Part shown: positions 8,137 through 17,012 of the stretch, piece by piece
Layout: every line of letters starts with the position of its first letter
Position numbering within the stretch: the stretch's first letter is position 1
NCBI GenBank assembly: GCA_937974245.1
Contig: CALJKV010000114.1
Span: 1 to 64,000 of the forward strand
Direction of reading: 5' to 3'
Origin: an uncultured Chloroflexota bacterium
Lineage (GTDB): Bacteria; Chloroflexota; Anaerolineae; Aggregatilineales; Phototrophicaceae
Length of the DNA stretch: 64,000 nt
Made by a program: the position numbers and the translations under genes
The notes under the pieces: model-generated
What the model saw: the letters and a program-made list of their open reading frames with translations, nothing else
What the model was told of the DNA's origin: nothing
The model's database searches: none

Positions 8137-9303
8137 TCACCGCCGCAGTTTTGCCATGCGCTCCCCAGCGGCACGTAGGGTGTCGTCCCCCTTGCAGAAG
8201 GCGAAACGCACCTGTTTGTTCACAATATGTGCGTGTTCCCGGCTGTAAAAGGCAGTGGGCGGGATGCACGCCACGCCAATTTCCTGAATAAGATATTTGG
8301 AGAAGGCCACGTCGTCCCCATCGAATACGTCGGAGAAATCGGCCATCACAAAATATGTGCCTTCCGGTTGGCGTGCCTTCAGCCCGGCAGCGTTGAGCGC
8401 CAGCATCATCAGGTCGCGCTTGGCGGTATACAGTGCCTGGTATTCTTCATAATAAGTAGAATCCAGCGTGAAGGCATGGGCGACGGCTTGTTGTGCCGGG
8501 TGGTTGGTGGCGAACGAGACGAACTGCTGCGCCCGTTTGACCCCGGCAATCAGTTCAGGATGCCCATAAGCCCAACCGATCTTCCAGCCGGTCATGCCGA
8601 AGGTCTTGCCCGCGCTGCCAATGGCGACGGTGCGCTCGAACATGCCCGGCAGCGTGGCGATGGGGATGTGCTGCGAGCCTTCAAAAACCAGGTGTTCGTA
8701 TACCTCGTCGGAAATCACCGTGACATCGTATTCCCGGCACAGGCTGGCGATAGTCTCTAGTTCTTCCCGTGTGAACACCCGCCCGGTGGGGTTATGTGGC
8801 GTATTGAGGATGAGGGCGCGGGTGCGGGGCGTGAAGGCCGCCCGCAGTTCATCGGGGTCGAATACCCAATCGGGTGGACGCAGCGGCACATAGACCGGCG
8901 TTGCCCCGGCCATGATGATACCCGGCACGTAGCTGTCAAAAAATGGCTCAATCACGATGACTTCGTCGCCGGGGTCTACCAGCCCCATAATTGAGCAGAA
9001 CACCGCTTCAGTTGCGCCGGGCGTCACCAGCACCCCGTTCGCCGGATCAATTTCCATGTTGTAGAAGCGCAGCGCGTGGTTCGCCACACCCGTCTTGAGT
9101 TCAGGTGTTCCAGGGCCGGGCGCGTACTGGTTGGCTTTGCCGGAACGCAGCGCCGCCACCGCTGCCTCAATCGCCGCCTGCGGGCCGTCAAAATCCGGTC
9201 TGCCTTGCCCCAGATTGACAGCGTTGTGCTCCTGCGCCAGGGTGTTAATCTCGGTAAAAATAGTGGTGCCGAAGGTGGCAACGCGATTGGCTGTCGTGGG
9301 CAT
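8137..9303 (-). CDS. class I/II PLP aminotransferase
   Basis: This 388-residue fold-type I aminotransferase has NTPHNPTG (Asn171), an Asp199 in VISDEVYEHL for the PLP pyridine, and the Schiff-base Lys233 in SAGKTFGMTGWKIGW. The closest remembered subgroup is methionine/kynurenine aminotransferases of the YbdL/KAT type, or N-succinyldiaminopimelate aminotransferases; the GKTF-x-TGWKIG sequence fits the former. A kynurenine formamidase gene occurs at 35503 but is far away, so a shared pathway is only a possibility. The ATG at 9303 gives a standard N-terminus. Confidence 0.85.
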   Translation of the reverse strand: MPTTANRVATFGTTIFTEINTLAQEHNAVNLGQGRPDFDGPQAAIEAAVAALRSGKANQYAPGPGTPELKTGVANHALRFYNMEIDPANGVLVTPGATEAVFCSIMGLVDPGDEVIVIEPFFDSYVPGIIMAGATPVYVPLRPPDWVFDPDELRAAFTPRTRALILNTPHNPTGRVFTREELETIASLCREYDVTVISDEVYEHLVFEGSQHIPIATLPGMFERTVAIGSAGKTFGMTGWKIGWAYGHPELIAGVKRAQQFVSFATNHPAQQAVAHAFTLDSTYYEEYQALYTAKRDLMMLALNAAGLKARQPEGTYFVMADFSDVFDGDDVAFSKYLIQEIGVACIPPTAFYSREHAHIVNKQVRFAFCKGDDTLRAAGERMAKLRR

Positions 9304-9336
9304 GGGGATTCGCTCCGTTTCTATGGTTAGTTAGCA

Positions 9337-9515
9337 GTAGTCAGTTATCAGTTTTCAGCCATTTGGCAGCGACGTGTTATGGCGCATCCGCGAGGATGTT
9401 GAGCAAACAGGTCACCCAACAAGCTAAATAAAGTGCCAGCGGCTAGAAGCCAGTAGCCAGCGGCAAGTCTGCTGGTGTCGAATCTGACAACTGACGACTG
9501 AAATCTGACAACTGA
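9337..9515. repeat. short degenerate intergenic repeats
   Basis: The gap between aminotransferase and rnhA contains several short near-copies of a CTGACAACTGA-type motif: ATCTGACAACTGA at 9482-9494 and again at 9503-9515, and degenerate copies around 9337-9356. No gene is seen here. Confidence 0.45.
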
Positions 9516-9519
9516 TACA

Positions 9520-9978
9520 TTACCGTTCGTACTGCTGGCGTGCCTGGGTCGCCAGCCGGTCTACCCGTTCGTTATACTGGTTCCCAGCGTGGCCGCGTAC
9601 CCATTTCCATTCGATCTCGTGGCGCTGCGTCGCCGTGTGCAGGCGCTGCCATAAATCCTGATTGAGGACGGGCTTCTTGTTGGCCGTGCGCCAGCCGTTC
9701 TTGACCCAGTTGTGCAGCCAGGACGAAATGCCGTTGCGGACATACTGGCTGTCGGTATAAAACATGACAGCACATGGTTCTTTGAGGGCTTCTAACGCTT
9801 CGCAGGCCGCCGTCAGTTCCATGCGGTTGTTGGTGGTAGAGGGTGCGCCGCCGCTGATGGCCTTCTCCGCCGTCTGTTCGTTCGCCTCGTAGAGCAAGAG
9901 CGCCGCCCAGCCGCCAGGGCCGTTCGGATTCGGCTTCGCGCCGCCGTCAGTATAGATAGTCACATGTGGTTTTGTCAT
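9520..9978 (-). CDS. rnhA: ribonuclease HI
   Basis: This 152-residue protein hydrolyses the RNA strand of RNA-DNA hybrids. All catalytic carboxylates are present: Asp11 in YTDGGAKPNPNGPGG, Glu54 in NNRMELTA, Asp76 in FYTDSQYV and Asp140 in NERVDRLA, with His130 in the GHAG loop. The Trp-rich basic-protrusion region (WLHNWVKNGWRTANKKPV) is intact, as in E. coli-type enzymes. Length is normal. It is monocistronic. Confidence 0.95.
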   Translation of the reverse strand: MTKPHVTIYTDGGAKPNPNGPGGWAALLLYEANEQTAEKAISGGAPSTTNNRMELTAACEALEALKEPCAVMFYTDSQYVRNGISSWLHNWVKNGWRTANKKPVLNQDLWQRLHTATQRHEIEWKWVRGHAGNQYNERVDRLATQARQQYER

Positions 9979-10088
9979 GGGGCGGAATTATGGCCTAAAA
10001 CGGTGGGGTTGGCAACCGTACTTCTGAAATGAAGCAAGGTAAAATGTTGGCAACCAGGCACATGAAACAGAAACTGGGCAAAGCCTTT

Positions 10089-10517
10089 TCAACCCAAAAC
10101 ACGTTTTACGGACTTGACCAGCTCAATTGGTCGGCGAGACCAGAAATGCCATATAGCGATATACCCCAATGCAATGAGCAAATAAGGCAGGAAGCCATAT
10201 CTTCGATTATAGACCTCACTCACCATGCCCATCGCACACATAAGCAAGCACGCAACAAGGAGGAGACGCGGGCGAACAGGGAGTTTTGCCCGGCCTGTAA
10301 CCACGGTCGTTTTATCATCTTGGAAAATCAACTGGCCCGACATCTCAGCCGCAAGATTTAGATACGCCCACCTTCTAATCTTATAATTGACCACTTGCTC
10401 ATTCAGCCGGCGTATTGTGATCCTGGTTACAAATATTCGCAGGATGTCGCCCCGCTCTAGGCTCTTGATACGTGAAACACATTCCTGCAATGGGTATGGC
10501 GATAGAAATTGATCCAT
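10089..10517 (-). CDS. hypothetical protein with two C-terminal membrane helices
   Basis: This 142-residue protein starts MDQFLSPYPLQECVSRI and has a mixed N-terminal domain of about 85 residues, then two hydrophobic segments (LLLVACLLMCAMGMV and LPYLLIALGYIAIWHFW) and a basic tail. I have no family name. Base composition is AT-richer than the neighbours. It lies between rnhA and a short hypothetical gene on the same strand. Confidence 0.6.
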   Translation of the reverse strand: MDQFLSPYPLQECVSRIKSLERGDILRIFVTRITIRRLNEQVVNYKIRRWAYLNLAAEMSGQLIFQDDKTTVVTGRAKLPVRPRLLLVACLLMCAMGMVSEVYNRRYGFLPYLLIALGYIAIWHFWSRRPIELVKSVKRVLG

Positions 10518-10585
10518 TTTATTGTCAACTTACTTGTTCGATTCCACTGAGTTTATTTTAGCATTACAAGTTTGAGGAGAAAATA

Positions 10586-10633
10586 ATGGATACTCGTAGT
10601 TTCCCATCAAACAAAAAAGGACATAGCGAATAG
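10586..10633 (+). CDS. possible 15-residue micro-ORF
   Basis: An ATG at 10586 opens 15 codons (MDTRSFPSNKKGHSE) ending in TAG, six bases after an unusually good Shine-Dalgarno sequence (GAGGAGA, 10573-10579). Its 3' end overlaps the hairpin that terminates the minus-strand gene at 10671. It may be chance, or a leader or toxin-like peptide; no promoter was identified. Confidence 0.2.
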   Translation: MDTRSFPSNKKGHSE

Positions 10634-10642
10634 CTATGCCCC
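10613..10642 (-). terminator. intrinsic terminator of 10671 gene
   Basis: On the minus strand GGCATAGC/GCTATGTCC forms the stem around TATTC and is followed directly by TTTTTTG, a canonical intrinsic terminator about 30 bases past the stop codon of the minus-strand gene. Confidence 0.75.
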
Positions 10643-10670
10643 TGTATTTCGTCTCATCGTATCATTTATG

Positions 10671-11069
10671 CTACTTGCTCAGCCGCCGCGCCCCCTGGTA
10701 GTGTGGGTTGCCCTGGATTTCGCGCCAGCGTGCCTCGCCACCGTCGGTATGCCACTCAATGACGTGATTCCCATCCGGGTTGATGTACATCAGGACGGGC
10801 TTCATCCACAGCATCTGCCGGATAATGCCGGTCAGTGCCTTTTCTTCCTGAATGGTGCGAAGAATGAAATATTTCCCCGGCTGAAACTCGAAGGACACTG
10901 GCAGATCGTGGTAATGCCCTTCCATCAGAATGGGGCTGGTGGCCTGGGTGCAGCTCATGAACAGCCCTTGCAGGCGGTTCTTCCAAAGAGAGTGGTTGAC
11001 CCGTTCTTCAATATAATAAGGGCGCGGTTCGGGAGTGGTGTAAAACCATGTCCGGGCATCCGTTGCCAT
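10671..11069 (-). CDS. hypothetical protein (132 aa)
   Basis: This soluble protein is rich in Trp, His and Tyr. It has no signal peptide or membrane helix. Visible segments such as FEFQPGKYFILRTIQEEKALTG (residues about 60-81) suggest a small mixed alpha/beta domain, but I cannot assign a family. It is flanked by its own terminator downstream and a divergent methyltransferase gene upstream. Confidence 0.6.
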   Translation of the reverse strand: MATDARTWFYTTPEPRPYYIEERVNHSLWKNRLQGLFMSCTQATSPILMEGHYHDLPVSFEFQPGKYFILRTIQEEKALTGIIRQMLWMKPVLMYINPDGNHVIEWHTDGGEARWREIQGNPHYQGARRLSK

Positions 11070-11196
11070 GTTATCGTCTCCAGAATGTGGTTAGCGGTAT
11101 GCACGATAGTGTACATCAGAACCCGGCAGTTTCCAATGGATTCGGCGGCTAACTGGCAGCATAAGGCTGCGATTCAGCAAACGGACGAAATGCTCA

Positions 11197-11224
11197 TTGC
11201 GCCGTGCCCCTGGTTTTGTATAAT
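11197..11224 (+). promoter_or_regulatory. sigma-70-type promoter of methyltransferase-sortase operon
   Basis: TTGCGC (11197-11202), 16 bases and a perfect TATAAT (11219-11224) preceded by TTG. The start point would be near 11231, about 36 bases before the TTG start codon. Confidence 0.55.
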
Positions 11225-11266
11225 CCAGGGTACTTCCTTATATAAGAACACGTCTGGGCGAACACT

Positions 11267-12079
11267 TTGGAAAAACACCACGAAAAGCAACCACTCCCTT
11301 CCGATCTGTATACGGAAGAGTATTTTCTGACGGCCTGTGAAGGCTATGATGAATTTACCAGCAGTGAAGGCGAACACCTGTCACGGCGCTTGCAGGCTGC
11401 CTTTGAACTGGCGGAAGTTACGCCGGGCATGGCGATTCTGGATGTCGGCTGCGGGCGCGGTGAGATTCTGCGCCGGTGTGCCCAACTCGGCGCGGATGCC
11501 TTCGGCATAGACTATGCGGCGGTGGCGGTACGCATGTCGCAGCAGGTTATCCGGGGCGTGGGTGAAGTCGCCCCCGGCAAGACCGCCGTAATGCAGGCCG
11601 ACGCCAAGCATCTGCCGTTCCCGGATGGCGCGTTTGACCGTGTACTGATGTTCGATGTAGTGGAACACCTGCATCCCTGGGAACTACATGAGGCAATGCT
11701 CGAAGTGCGGCGCGTCCTCAAACCGGATGGCCGTTTCATCATCCATACCGCGCCGAATGTGTGGTATGACCGCTATGCCTACCCGCTGGTGCGGTTGGTG
11801 CGGACGATGATGGGGCAGGGCGACAAGTATCCCAGCGACCCGCGTCAGTTCGGTGTGGCTGTCAACCAACACGTCCACGTTAATGAGCAGTCTATGTGGA
11901 GTATGCGGCAGGCGCTGCTGAAGGCCGGGTTCGAGGGCAAGGTGTGGCTGGATAGTCCCCCACAGCACCGCCAGGAAAACTTCCTCCTGGCCTTTTTACG
12001 GTGGATCGCCTTCGATGTGCCGCCCTTCCGTTGGTTTTTCGAGCGTGAGGTATTTGCAGTCGCCCGCAAAATGGCGTAA
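11267..12079 (+). CDS. class I SAM-dependent methyltransferase
   Basis: This 270-residue enzyme has SAM-binding motif I ILDVGCGRGE (residues 57-66), an acidic motif II in AFGIDYAAVAV, and the motif IV/post-I region FDRVLMFDVVEHLHPWEL seen in Methyltransf_11/UbiE-like proteins. The substrate is unknown. The start is TTG at 11267 because no ATG or GTG precedes motif I in frame at a sensible distance, and a promoter fits just upstream. The sortase gene follows after 40 bases in the same direction. Confidence 0.85.
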   Translation: MEKHHEKQPLPSDLYTEEYFLTACEGYDEFTSSEGEHLSRRLQAAFELAEVTPGMAILDVGCGRGEILRRCAQLGADAFGIDYAAVAVRMSQQVIRGVGEVAPGKTAVMQADAKHLPFPDGAFDRVLMFDVVEHLHPWELHEAMLEVRRVLKPDGRFIIHTAPNVWYDRYAYPLVRLVRTMMGQGDKYPSDPRQFGVAVNQHVHVNEQSMWSMRQALLKAGFEGKVWLDSPPQHRQENFLLAFLRWIAFDVPPFRWFFEREVFAVARKMA

Positions 12080-12119
12080 ATATAGAGTAGTCTAATAGGA
12101 TGAAACAGCTCACAAAACG

Positions 12120-13160
12120 ATGCGTGATAAACGACCTGTAGATGAATTATCGGTAGAAGAACTCGAACGGATTTTAGCGATCAGGAAACGCGAGGAGCGC
12201 CAGTCCAAGCTCCAACGCATGAAGCGTGCCGGGCGGTTGGTTGAACCCGAGTCGCCGCCACCCGTGCCACCGTCCCTTCCGGAGATCAAGCTGCCACCGG
12301 CGGTGACGCCAGCGGCCAGCACACCGCCGCCGGTCATAGCGTCCACCCCGGCGAAACGTCAGGCCGCCCCGCATTTTGAGGACGACCCGGACATCGCCAG
12401 AGACCTGAAGCAGCATGATAAAGACCGCTTCTGGAAAGTGTTTGTCAACCAATCGCTGCTGCTGGTGGAAATCGCCGCGGTGATCGGGCTGGTGTTTCTG
12501 GGATATAACCTGCTGCTGGCGATTGGCGCCCTGGAAAAAGAGACGGCCAGCGCCCAGGCTCTGGCCGATGAACAGCGCCGCGCCGGTATTCCCACGATTG
12601 CACCAACGCCCCAGATTCAACTCGCCAGCCTAGTGCTGCCCGGCGGACACACGCCGCCGACCGCTCCTGATGGCGGTCAGTTTAACTACAACGAAATCCC
12701 GGAAGGCCTGCATTACCTGGTCGAAAGCCAGTTAATCCGCCCGGTGATCGCCAAGCCGCCGGTTACCGAACAAACCGCCTTGCAGATCAGCATTCCCAGG
12801 CTGGAAATTGACGCGACAATCGTGCAGGGGACCGATTGGGAATCACTCAAGGCCGGGGTGGGGCAGTTGCTTAACGGCGCCAGCCCCAATGACGAAAACG
12901 GCAATGTCGTGCTGGCGGCGCACAACGATATTTACGGCTCAATTTTCCGTTACCTCGAATTATTAGAGATTGGTGATGAATTCACGATCCGTACCCAATC
13001 CCGGTATTATACTTACCGCGTCACCGGGCGCGAGATCGTGGAGCCGGACGCTGTGCAGGTCATGAGCCACACCGACGGTCCGACGGCTACGTTGATTACC
13101 TGTTACCCTTACCAGGTAGACACCCAGCGGATTGTTGTTTTTGCGGCGCGGGTGGACTGA
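12120..13160 (+). CDS. sortase (class D/E-like transpeptidase)
   Basis: This 346-residue protein has a charged N-terminus, a Pro-rich cytoplasmic stretch (residues 43-80), one membrane helix (about 112-135) and a C-terminal sortase barrel (220-346). The catalytic triad is visible: His268 in LAAHND, Cys328 in TLITCYPY and Arg337 in TQRIVVFAAR. Sortases cleave sorting signals and attach proteins to cell-wall or pilus acceptors, implying a single-membrane or exposed-wall envelope. No LPxTG-like substrate was recognised in the window. The cytoplasmic extension of over 100 residues is longer than usual. Confidence 0.9.
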   Translation: MRDKRPVDELSVEELERILAIRKREERQSKLQRMKRAGRLVEPESPPPVPPSLPEIKLPPAVTPAASTPPPVIASTPAKRQAAPHFEDDPDIARDLKQHDKDRFWKVFVNQSLLLVEIAAVIGLVFLGYNLLLAIGALEKETASAQALADEQRRAGIPTIAPTPQIQLASLVLPGGHTPPTAPDGGQFNYNEIPEGLHYLVESQLIRPVIAKPPVTEQTALQISIPRLEIDATIVQGTDWESLKAGVGQLLNGASPNDENGNVVLAAHNDIYGSIFRYLELLEIGDEFTIRTQSRYYTYRVTGREIVEPDAVQVMSHTDGPTATLITCYPYQVDTQRIVVFAARVD

Positions 13161-13287
13161 GTCGGCTAAATTGGACTGGTCTCCACTTCCCGGCGGGGGT
13201 AAGATGGTGACGCTTACTGCCGGAATGTTTGATCTGGCATACGGCTGTATTCCAGACTCAGCACATAAGACTCAAAGGTAAACCACC

Positions 13288-13716
13288 ATGTCCAAGCGTA
13301 AGAATCGCAAGAACAGCTCACCTAATTTACCCGATTCGGTACTGGAACGCGCTCGCCAGCAATTAAATGACGAGAATGGTGAGGCCGATGCGCCGGAGAC
13401 TGCGGCCAAACCTGCCTTGGTGAAAGCCGCGCCCACCGCGCAACGCTCCAGCACCGCCGCGCCGGTTCGGGCGACAGTCAGCCGCCGCGCCGACCGTGAT
13501 CGTGATCCGCTGCCCTCACGCTCATCCCGCAATAAAGTGGATCCCACCGACCATGACTACATTCGGCAGCAGTTGGCGTACCCCACCAAAATCGTGACGG
13601 AAGCCGAACTGCGGCATGATTACACCTATGTTGTCCGCGATTTACGCAGCATGGGGCTGCTGGCGGCGGGACTGCTGGTGGCGCTGGCGGTTCTGGCACA
13701 GTTACTGCCCAAATAA
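13288..13716 (+). CDS. tail-anchored hypothetical protein
   Basis: This 142-residue protein has a basic, Ser/Ala/Arg-rich, probably disordered N-terminal 85 residues and a single C-terminal membrane helix (about 119-138) ending two residues from the stop, so it should be anchored by its tail with the bulk in the cytoplasm. No family recognised. It sits between the sortase and Crp-family genes in one direction. Confidence 0.6.
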   Translation: MSKRKNRKNSSPNLPDSVLERARQQLNDENGEADAPETAAKPALVKAAPTAQRSSTAAPVRATVSRRADRDRDPLPSRSSRNKVDPTDHDYIRQQLAYPTKIVTEAELRHDYTYVVRDLRSMGLLAAGLLVALAVLAQLLPK

Positions 13717-13744
13717 CGCACACCCGGCATAGACACTTTGTATC

Positions 13745-14461
13745 ATGAAGACGATTGACTGGACACAAATTCCTTATTTCAGCGGACTGGCCGCCGACGC
13801 TGTCGCCCGTATAGACGCATCCGCCCGCCACCATCTCTATCAGGCTGGCGCGATGATCTTCAACGAGGGCGAAGCAGGAGCGGGGTTGTATGTTGTGGCG
13901 GAGGGCATGGTGCGTATCTATCGCACGAATCCTGAAGGCCGCCTGCATACCCTGAGTCTGTTGCGACCACTCTCGACCTTTAACGAGGTGGCGGCGGTGG
14001 ATGGCGGTGTGAATCCGTTTAATGCGACGGCGGTCACCAACGCCGAAGTCCTGGTGATTGACCACGACAGTCTGCTCAGGTTGATGTCCAGCGAACCGGC
14101 GTTGATGGGGAATTATGTCCAGGCATTGGCGCACCTCAACCGGGAATACCTGGAACGCCTGGAAGATATGACGTTTCGTTCAATTCCATCCCGGTTAGCC
14201 AAGTTGTTTCTGCGCGAGACGACTTATGCCGAGCAAATCTGTGAAGCGCCCACCCAGCTTACCCAGGAAGAAATCGCCTGGATTCTCGGTACCACCCGTG
14301 AAGTGGTTGGGCGTGCGCTGCGCGGCCTGCTGAACGCCGGGCTGCTCAAAAAACGCGGGCGGTATGTCTATGTAGTGGATCGTGCCGGGCTGGAATGGCT
14401 GGCAGAAACCAACACGATGCCGGAACGCGAGCCGCTCTTGCAGCATGAACCAAGTAGTTGA
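13745..14461 (+). CDS. Crp/Fnr-family transcriptional regulator
   Basis: This 238-residue regulator has an N-terminal cyclic-nucleotide-binding-type beta-roll (residues about 8-120; GAMIFNEGEAGAGLYVVAEG region) and a C-terminal winged helix (about 165-230) with LTQEEIAWILGTTREVVGRA as the recognition motif. No N-terminal cysteine cluster is present, so it is not an FNR-type iron-sulfur sensor. The effector is unknown. It precedes the small membrane protein and the CopCD-like gene and may regulate them. Confidence 0.9.
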   Translation: MKTIDWTQIPYFSGLAADAVARIDASARHHLYQAGAMIFNEGEAGAGLYVVAEGMVRIYRTNPEGRLHTLSLLRPLSTFNEVAAVDGGVNPFNATAVTNAEVLVIDHDSLLRLMSSEPALMGNYVQALAHLNREYLERLEDMTFRSIPSRLAKLFLRETTYAEQICEAPTQLTQEEIAWILGTTREVVGRALRGLLNAGLLKKRGRYVYVVDRAGLEWLAETNTMPEREPLLQHEPSS

Positions 14462-14474
14462 ACAGGATAATACC

Positions 14475-14678
14475 ATGCCTTTTCCGGTTATTCTGGCGCA
14501 TGGGGCGCTGGGCATCTGGGACGAAGTGATTTTTATCAGTGTTGCCGCGATTTTCCTGGTGGTGATGGGTATTAGCTGGGTGAAAAGTCGCATGGCTGCG
14601 CCGCCTCTGGTCGACGAGTCCCCCCGCCGCGATGTTGCTGACCAACCCGATTCACCCACTCACTTCCGGCTTGATTAA
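14475..14678 (+). CDS. small single-pass membrane protein
   Basis: This 67-residue protein starts at the ATG at 14475 (MPFPVILAHGALGIWDEV), with one helix (about residues 17-36) and a polar, Pro/Asp-rich tail. It starts 13 bases after the Crp stop and ends 11 bases before the CopC-CopD gene, so the three look co-transcribed. It could be a small accessory subunit of the CopCD protein; this is inferred from position only. Confidence 0.6.
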   Translation: MPFPVILAHGALGIWDEVIFISVAAIFLVVMGISWVKSRMAAPPLVDESPRRDVADQPDSPTHFRLD

Positions 14679-14689
14679 CCCCGAATCCT

Positions 14690-16906
14690 ATGAAACGTCT
14701 CTCCTATATTGTGCTGTTCGCGCTGCTGTTAGGCGCGGTTGTGCCGGTTCAGGCGCATGGTTATATTGTGCGCTCTATCCCCGAAGACCGGGTGACGCTG
14801 GAACGCGCCCCTACCCGTTTGCAATACTGGTTCAGTGAAGACCTGGAACCGGACTTCAGTAGTCTGATCGTGCGTGACCAGACCGGGAACGTGGTCGCGG
14901 AGGGTGGCGTTTCCCCCGATGACGCCTCGCTGCTACTGGCACAACTGCCTATCGGACTGCCGGATGGCGCGTATATCGCTGAACTCCGCACGGCTTTCGC
15001 CAGTGATGGGCATGTCGTCATCGAAACCCGCGTGTTCTTTGTCGGTGAGGAAGTCGGCGGTGTGACCGGGAGCGCCGCCAGTGACCAGGCTAACGGCCTG
15101 GAAGTGATCTGGCGCGGGATGGTTTTCGTCTCGCTCGCTTTGCTGTTTGGCGTATTCACGTTATACGCGAATGTGCTGGTTCCGGCCTGGGGCAGCCCCG
15201 ACCACCGAGCTGGGCTGCTGCCGCCGCGCCTCATGCGCCGCCTGAGCATCCTGGTTGTTGTCGGGTTCGTTCTGGCCTTCGCCGGGCATATCCTGGCGAT
15301 TATTCAGCAGACGATGGTCTTTTTTAACGCCAGCCCCGCCCAGGTGATCGAACAAGGGTTGTGGCAGGTTGTGCGTGTTGGGTCGCGTTTTGGTGATTTA
15401 TGGGGGGCACGACTGCTCTTTTTAGGTATTGCCGCCGCCACATTCGGCCTGAGTTACTCCGTCCGTAACGATCAGCCAGAAACGATACGTCCCTCGTGGA
15501 CAGCCAATGCCTGGGTGCTGGCACTGGCACTAGGGACACTCAGCGCGGGCAGTCACGCCGTTGGCTCGGCGGTGTCACCCTGGTTAGGCGTGGTCGTGGA
15601 CTGGCTGCATCTTGCGGCGGTAGGCCTGTGGGTAGGTGGGCTGGTGGTGCTCGTCCTCGTGCTGCCGGTGGCGCTGCGCCCTTACGAGGGGGATACCCGG
15701 CGGTTGGCGCTGCTGGCCGTGTTGAACCGTTTTTCCTGGATGGCTGCCGGGGCGTTGGTGATCGTCATCAGCACCGGGATATACGGTGCCTCGACCTGGT
15801 TTACTGCGCCGGAGGATGTTCAGACCACTTTCGGCGGGGCGTTGGCGGTCAAGCTGCTCATGGTAGCTGGGCTGATTGGCCTGGGGGGGGCGCATCACAT
15901 CGCTTTGCGCCCGGAACGTTACGCCCGCTGGCAGGGGATCATTGGGCGTATCGGGGATTTCACCGGCACGCTGCGTCTGGAAGCAGTTTTCGCCGTGTTG
16001 GTGCTGCTGGCAACCGGCTTGCTGACGGCGACACCCGTTCCTATCCCCGCAACCGCCGAAAACGCCGCACCACCGCCCAGCCAGATAATCACGCTAGGTG
16101 ACGGCCAAGCAGTCACGCTGACGATTTCACCGGGCGGGCCAGGGGTGAACACTTACGATGTACTCATCATGCAGGACGGCCAACCGGCAGATAATTGGGG
16201 TGTCCGAATGCAGGTGGCGCACCCGGCCAGTGACCAGCGCGGCGCGTGGGAAACCGTTGAGCCTGTTGAAAGCGGTCTATATGTGCTGGCCGGGGATGAG
16301 ATCGGCGAAACCGGGCAGTGGTGGACGCTGCTTGACGTCACCCAGGGCGACACGGTACAGCGGGCGGCCTTCGATTGGACGATCACCGATGAGGCGGCGG
16401 TGGCGACTTCCCGCCCGTTTAACGCTTTGAATGTTTTGGGCGTGGCCGGTATCCTGATGGCGATAGGCTGGGTACTGCTGCCCCCGGCACGGCGATTGTA
16501 TCACCGGCTTGACCTGAGTCCGGCGTCTCTGACGATTGCGTTCGGCTCGGTCATCCTGACGGTGGTGGTGCTGGTATTTGCGTCATCGGCCATCCAGGAA
16601 TCACAGGCGCAGTACGAAGCCGTCCTCAACCCGCCGCCGGTAGTTGTCAACACCGTCCTGCCGGATGCGGCCTCACTTGTGCGCGGAGAGAACCTTTACA
16701 GCATGGATTGTGCCTGGGGCGACCACCCGGACACCTTGAGCGGCCTGCTCGACCAATTGGAGCGGGCGCGGGATGATGAACTCTTCCTGGCGATCCGTGA
16801 TGGCCGGGGTGACCTGCCTGCTTGCAGTGGCGAATTGACCGATGACCAGCGCTGGGACATCGTGAATTTCCTGCGGTGGTCAGAGTCCACCGGCAAGATA
16901 GGGTGA
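14690..16906 (+). CDS. CopC-CopD copper protein with degenerate cytochrome c-like C-terminus
   Basis: This 738-residue fusion starts with a signal peptide ending VQA, so the mature protein would begin with His23 (HGYIVRS), the N-terminal copper ligand of CopC. The CopC domain ends near SDGHVVIETRVFFVG. A CopD-type membrane region with about eight helices follows (about 140-460), then an extracytoplasmic domain, two more helices (about 580-640) and a tail of 80 residues. The tail has the shape of a class I cytochrome c (RGENLYSMDC, DDQRWDIVNFLRW), but the haem motif CxxCH is reduced to CAWGDH (Cys674, His679) and the axial Met region reads LPACSG. It probably does not bind haem. Likely role: copper handling at the membrane. 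Confidence 0.85.
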   Translation: MKRLSYIVLFALLLGAVVPVQAHGYIVRSIPEDRVTLERAPTRLQYWFSEDLEPDFSSLIVRDQTGNVVAEGGVSPDDASLLLAQLPIGLPDGAYIAELRTAFASDGHVVIETRVFFVGEEVGGVTGSAASDQANGLEVIWRGMVFVSLALLFGVFTLYANVLVPAWGSPDHRAGLLPPRLMRRLSILVVVGFVLAFAGHILAIIQQTMVFFNASPAQVIEQGLWQVVRVGSRFGDLWGARLLFLGIAAATFGLSYSVRNDQPETIRPSWTANAWVLALALGTLSAGSHAVGSAVSPWLGVVVDWLHLAAVGLWVGGLVVLVLVLPVALRPYEGDTRRLALLAVLNRFSWMAAGALVIVISTGIYGASTWFTAPEDVQTTFGGALAVKLLMVAGLIGLGGAHHIALRPERYARWQGIIGRIGDFTGTLRLEAVFAVLVLLATGLLTATPVPIPATAENAAPPPSQIITLGDGQAVTLTISPGGPGVNTYDVLIMQDGQPADNWGVRMQVAHPASDQRGAWETVEPVESGLYVLAGDEIGETGQWWTLLDVTQGDTVQRAAFDWTITDEAAVATSRPFNALNVLGVAGILMAIGWVLLPPARRLYHRLDLSPASLTIAFGSVILTVVVLVFASSAIQESQAQYEAVLNPPPVVVNTVLPDAASLVRGENLYSMDCAWGDHPDTLSGLLDQLERARDDELFLAIRDGRGDLPACSGELTDDQRWDIVNFLRWSESTGKIG

Positions 16907-16927
16907 TGCGAGATTCCTATGACCACT

Positions 16928-16978
16928 GCGAATACAAAAATGGACGCCCTTTTGAGCGTCCCAATAGTTTGTATTTGC
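16928..16978 (-). terminator. long imperfect palindrome between convergent genes
   Basis: An outer pair GCGAATACAAA (16928-16938) / TTTGTATTTGC (16968-16978) encloses an inner stem GGACGC/GCGTCC. On the minus strand the inner stem is followed by ATTTTTG, fitting a terminator for ribY. The extended symmetry may also stop the convergent copCD transcript. Confidence 0.6.
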
Positions 16979-17012
16979 GGAAATCCACTTTATCTTTCCA
17001 GGAGAATCGATT

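Noticed and set aside
9482..9515. CRISPR-like tandem repeats
   Set aside because: Repeat units are about 13 bases with an 8-base spacer and only two clear copies; too short and too few.
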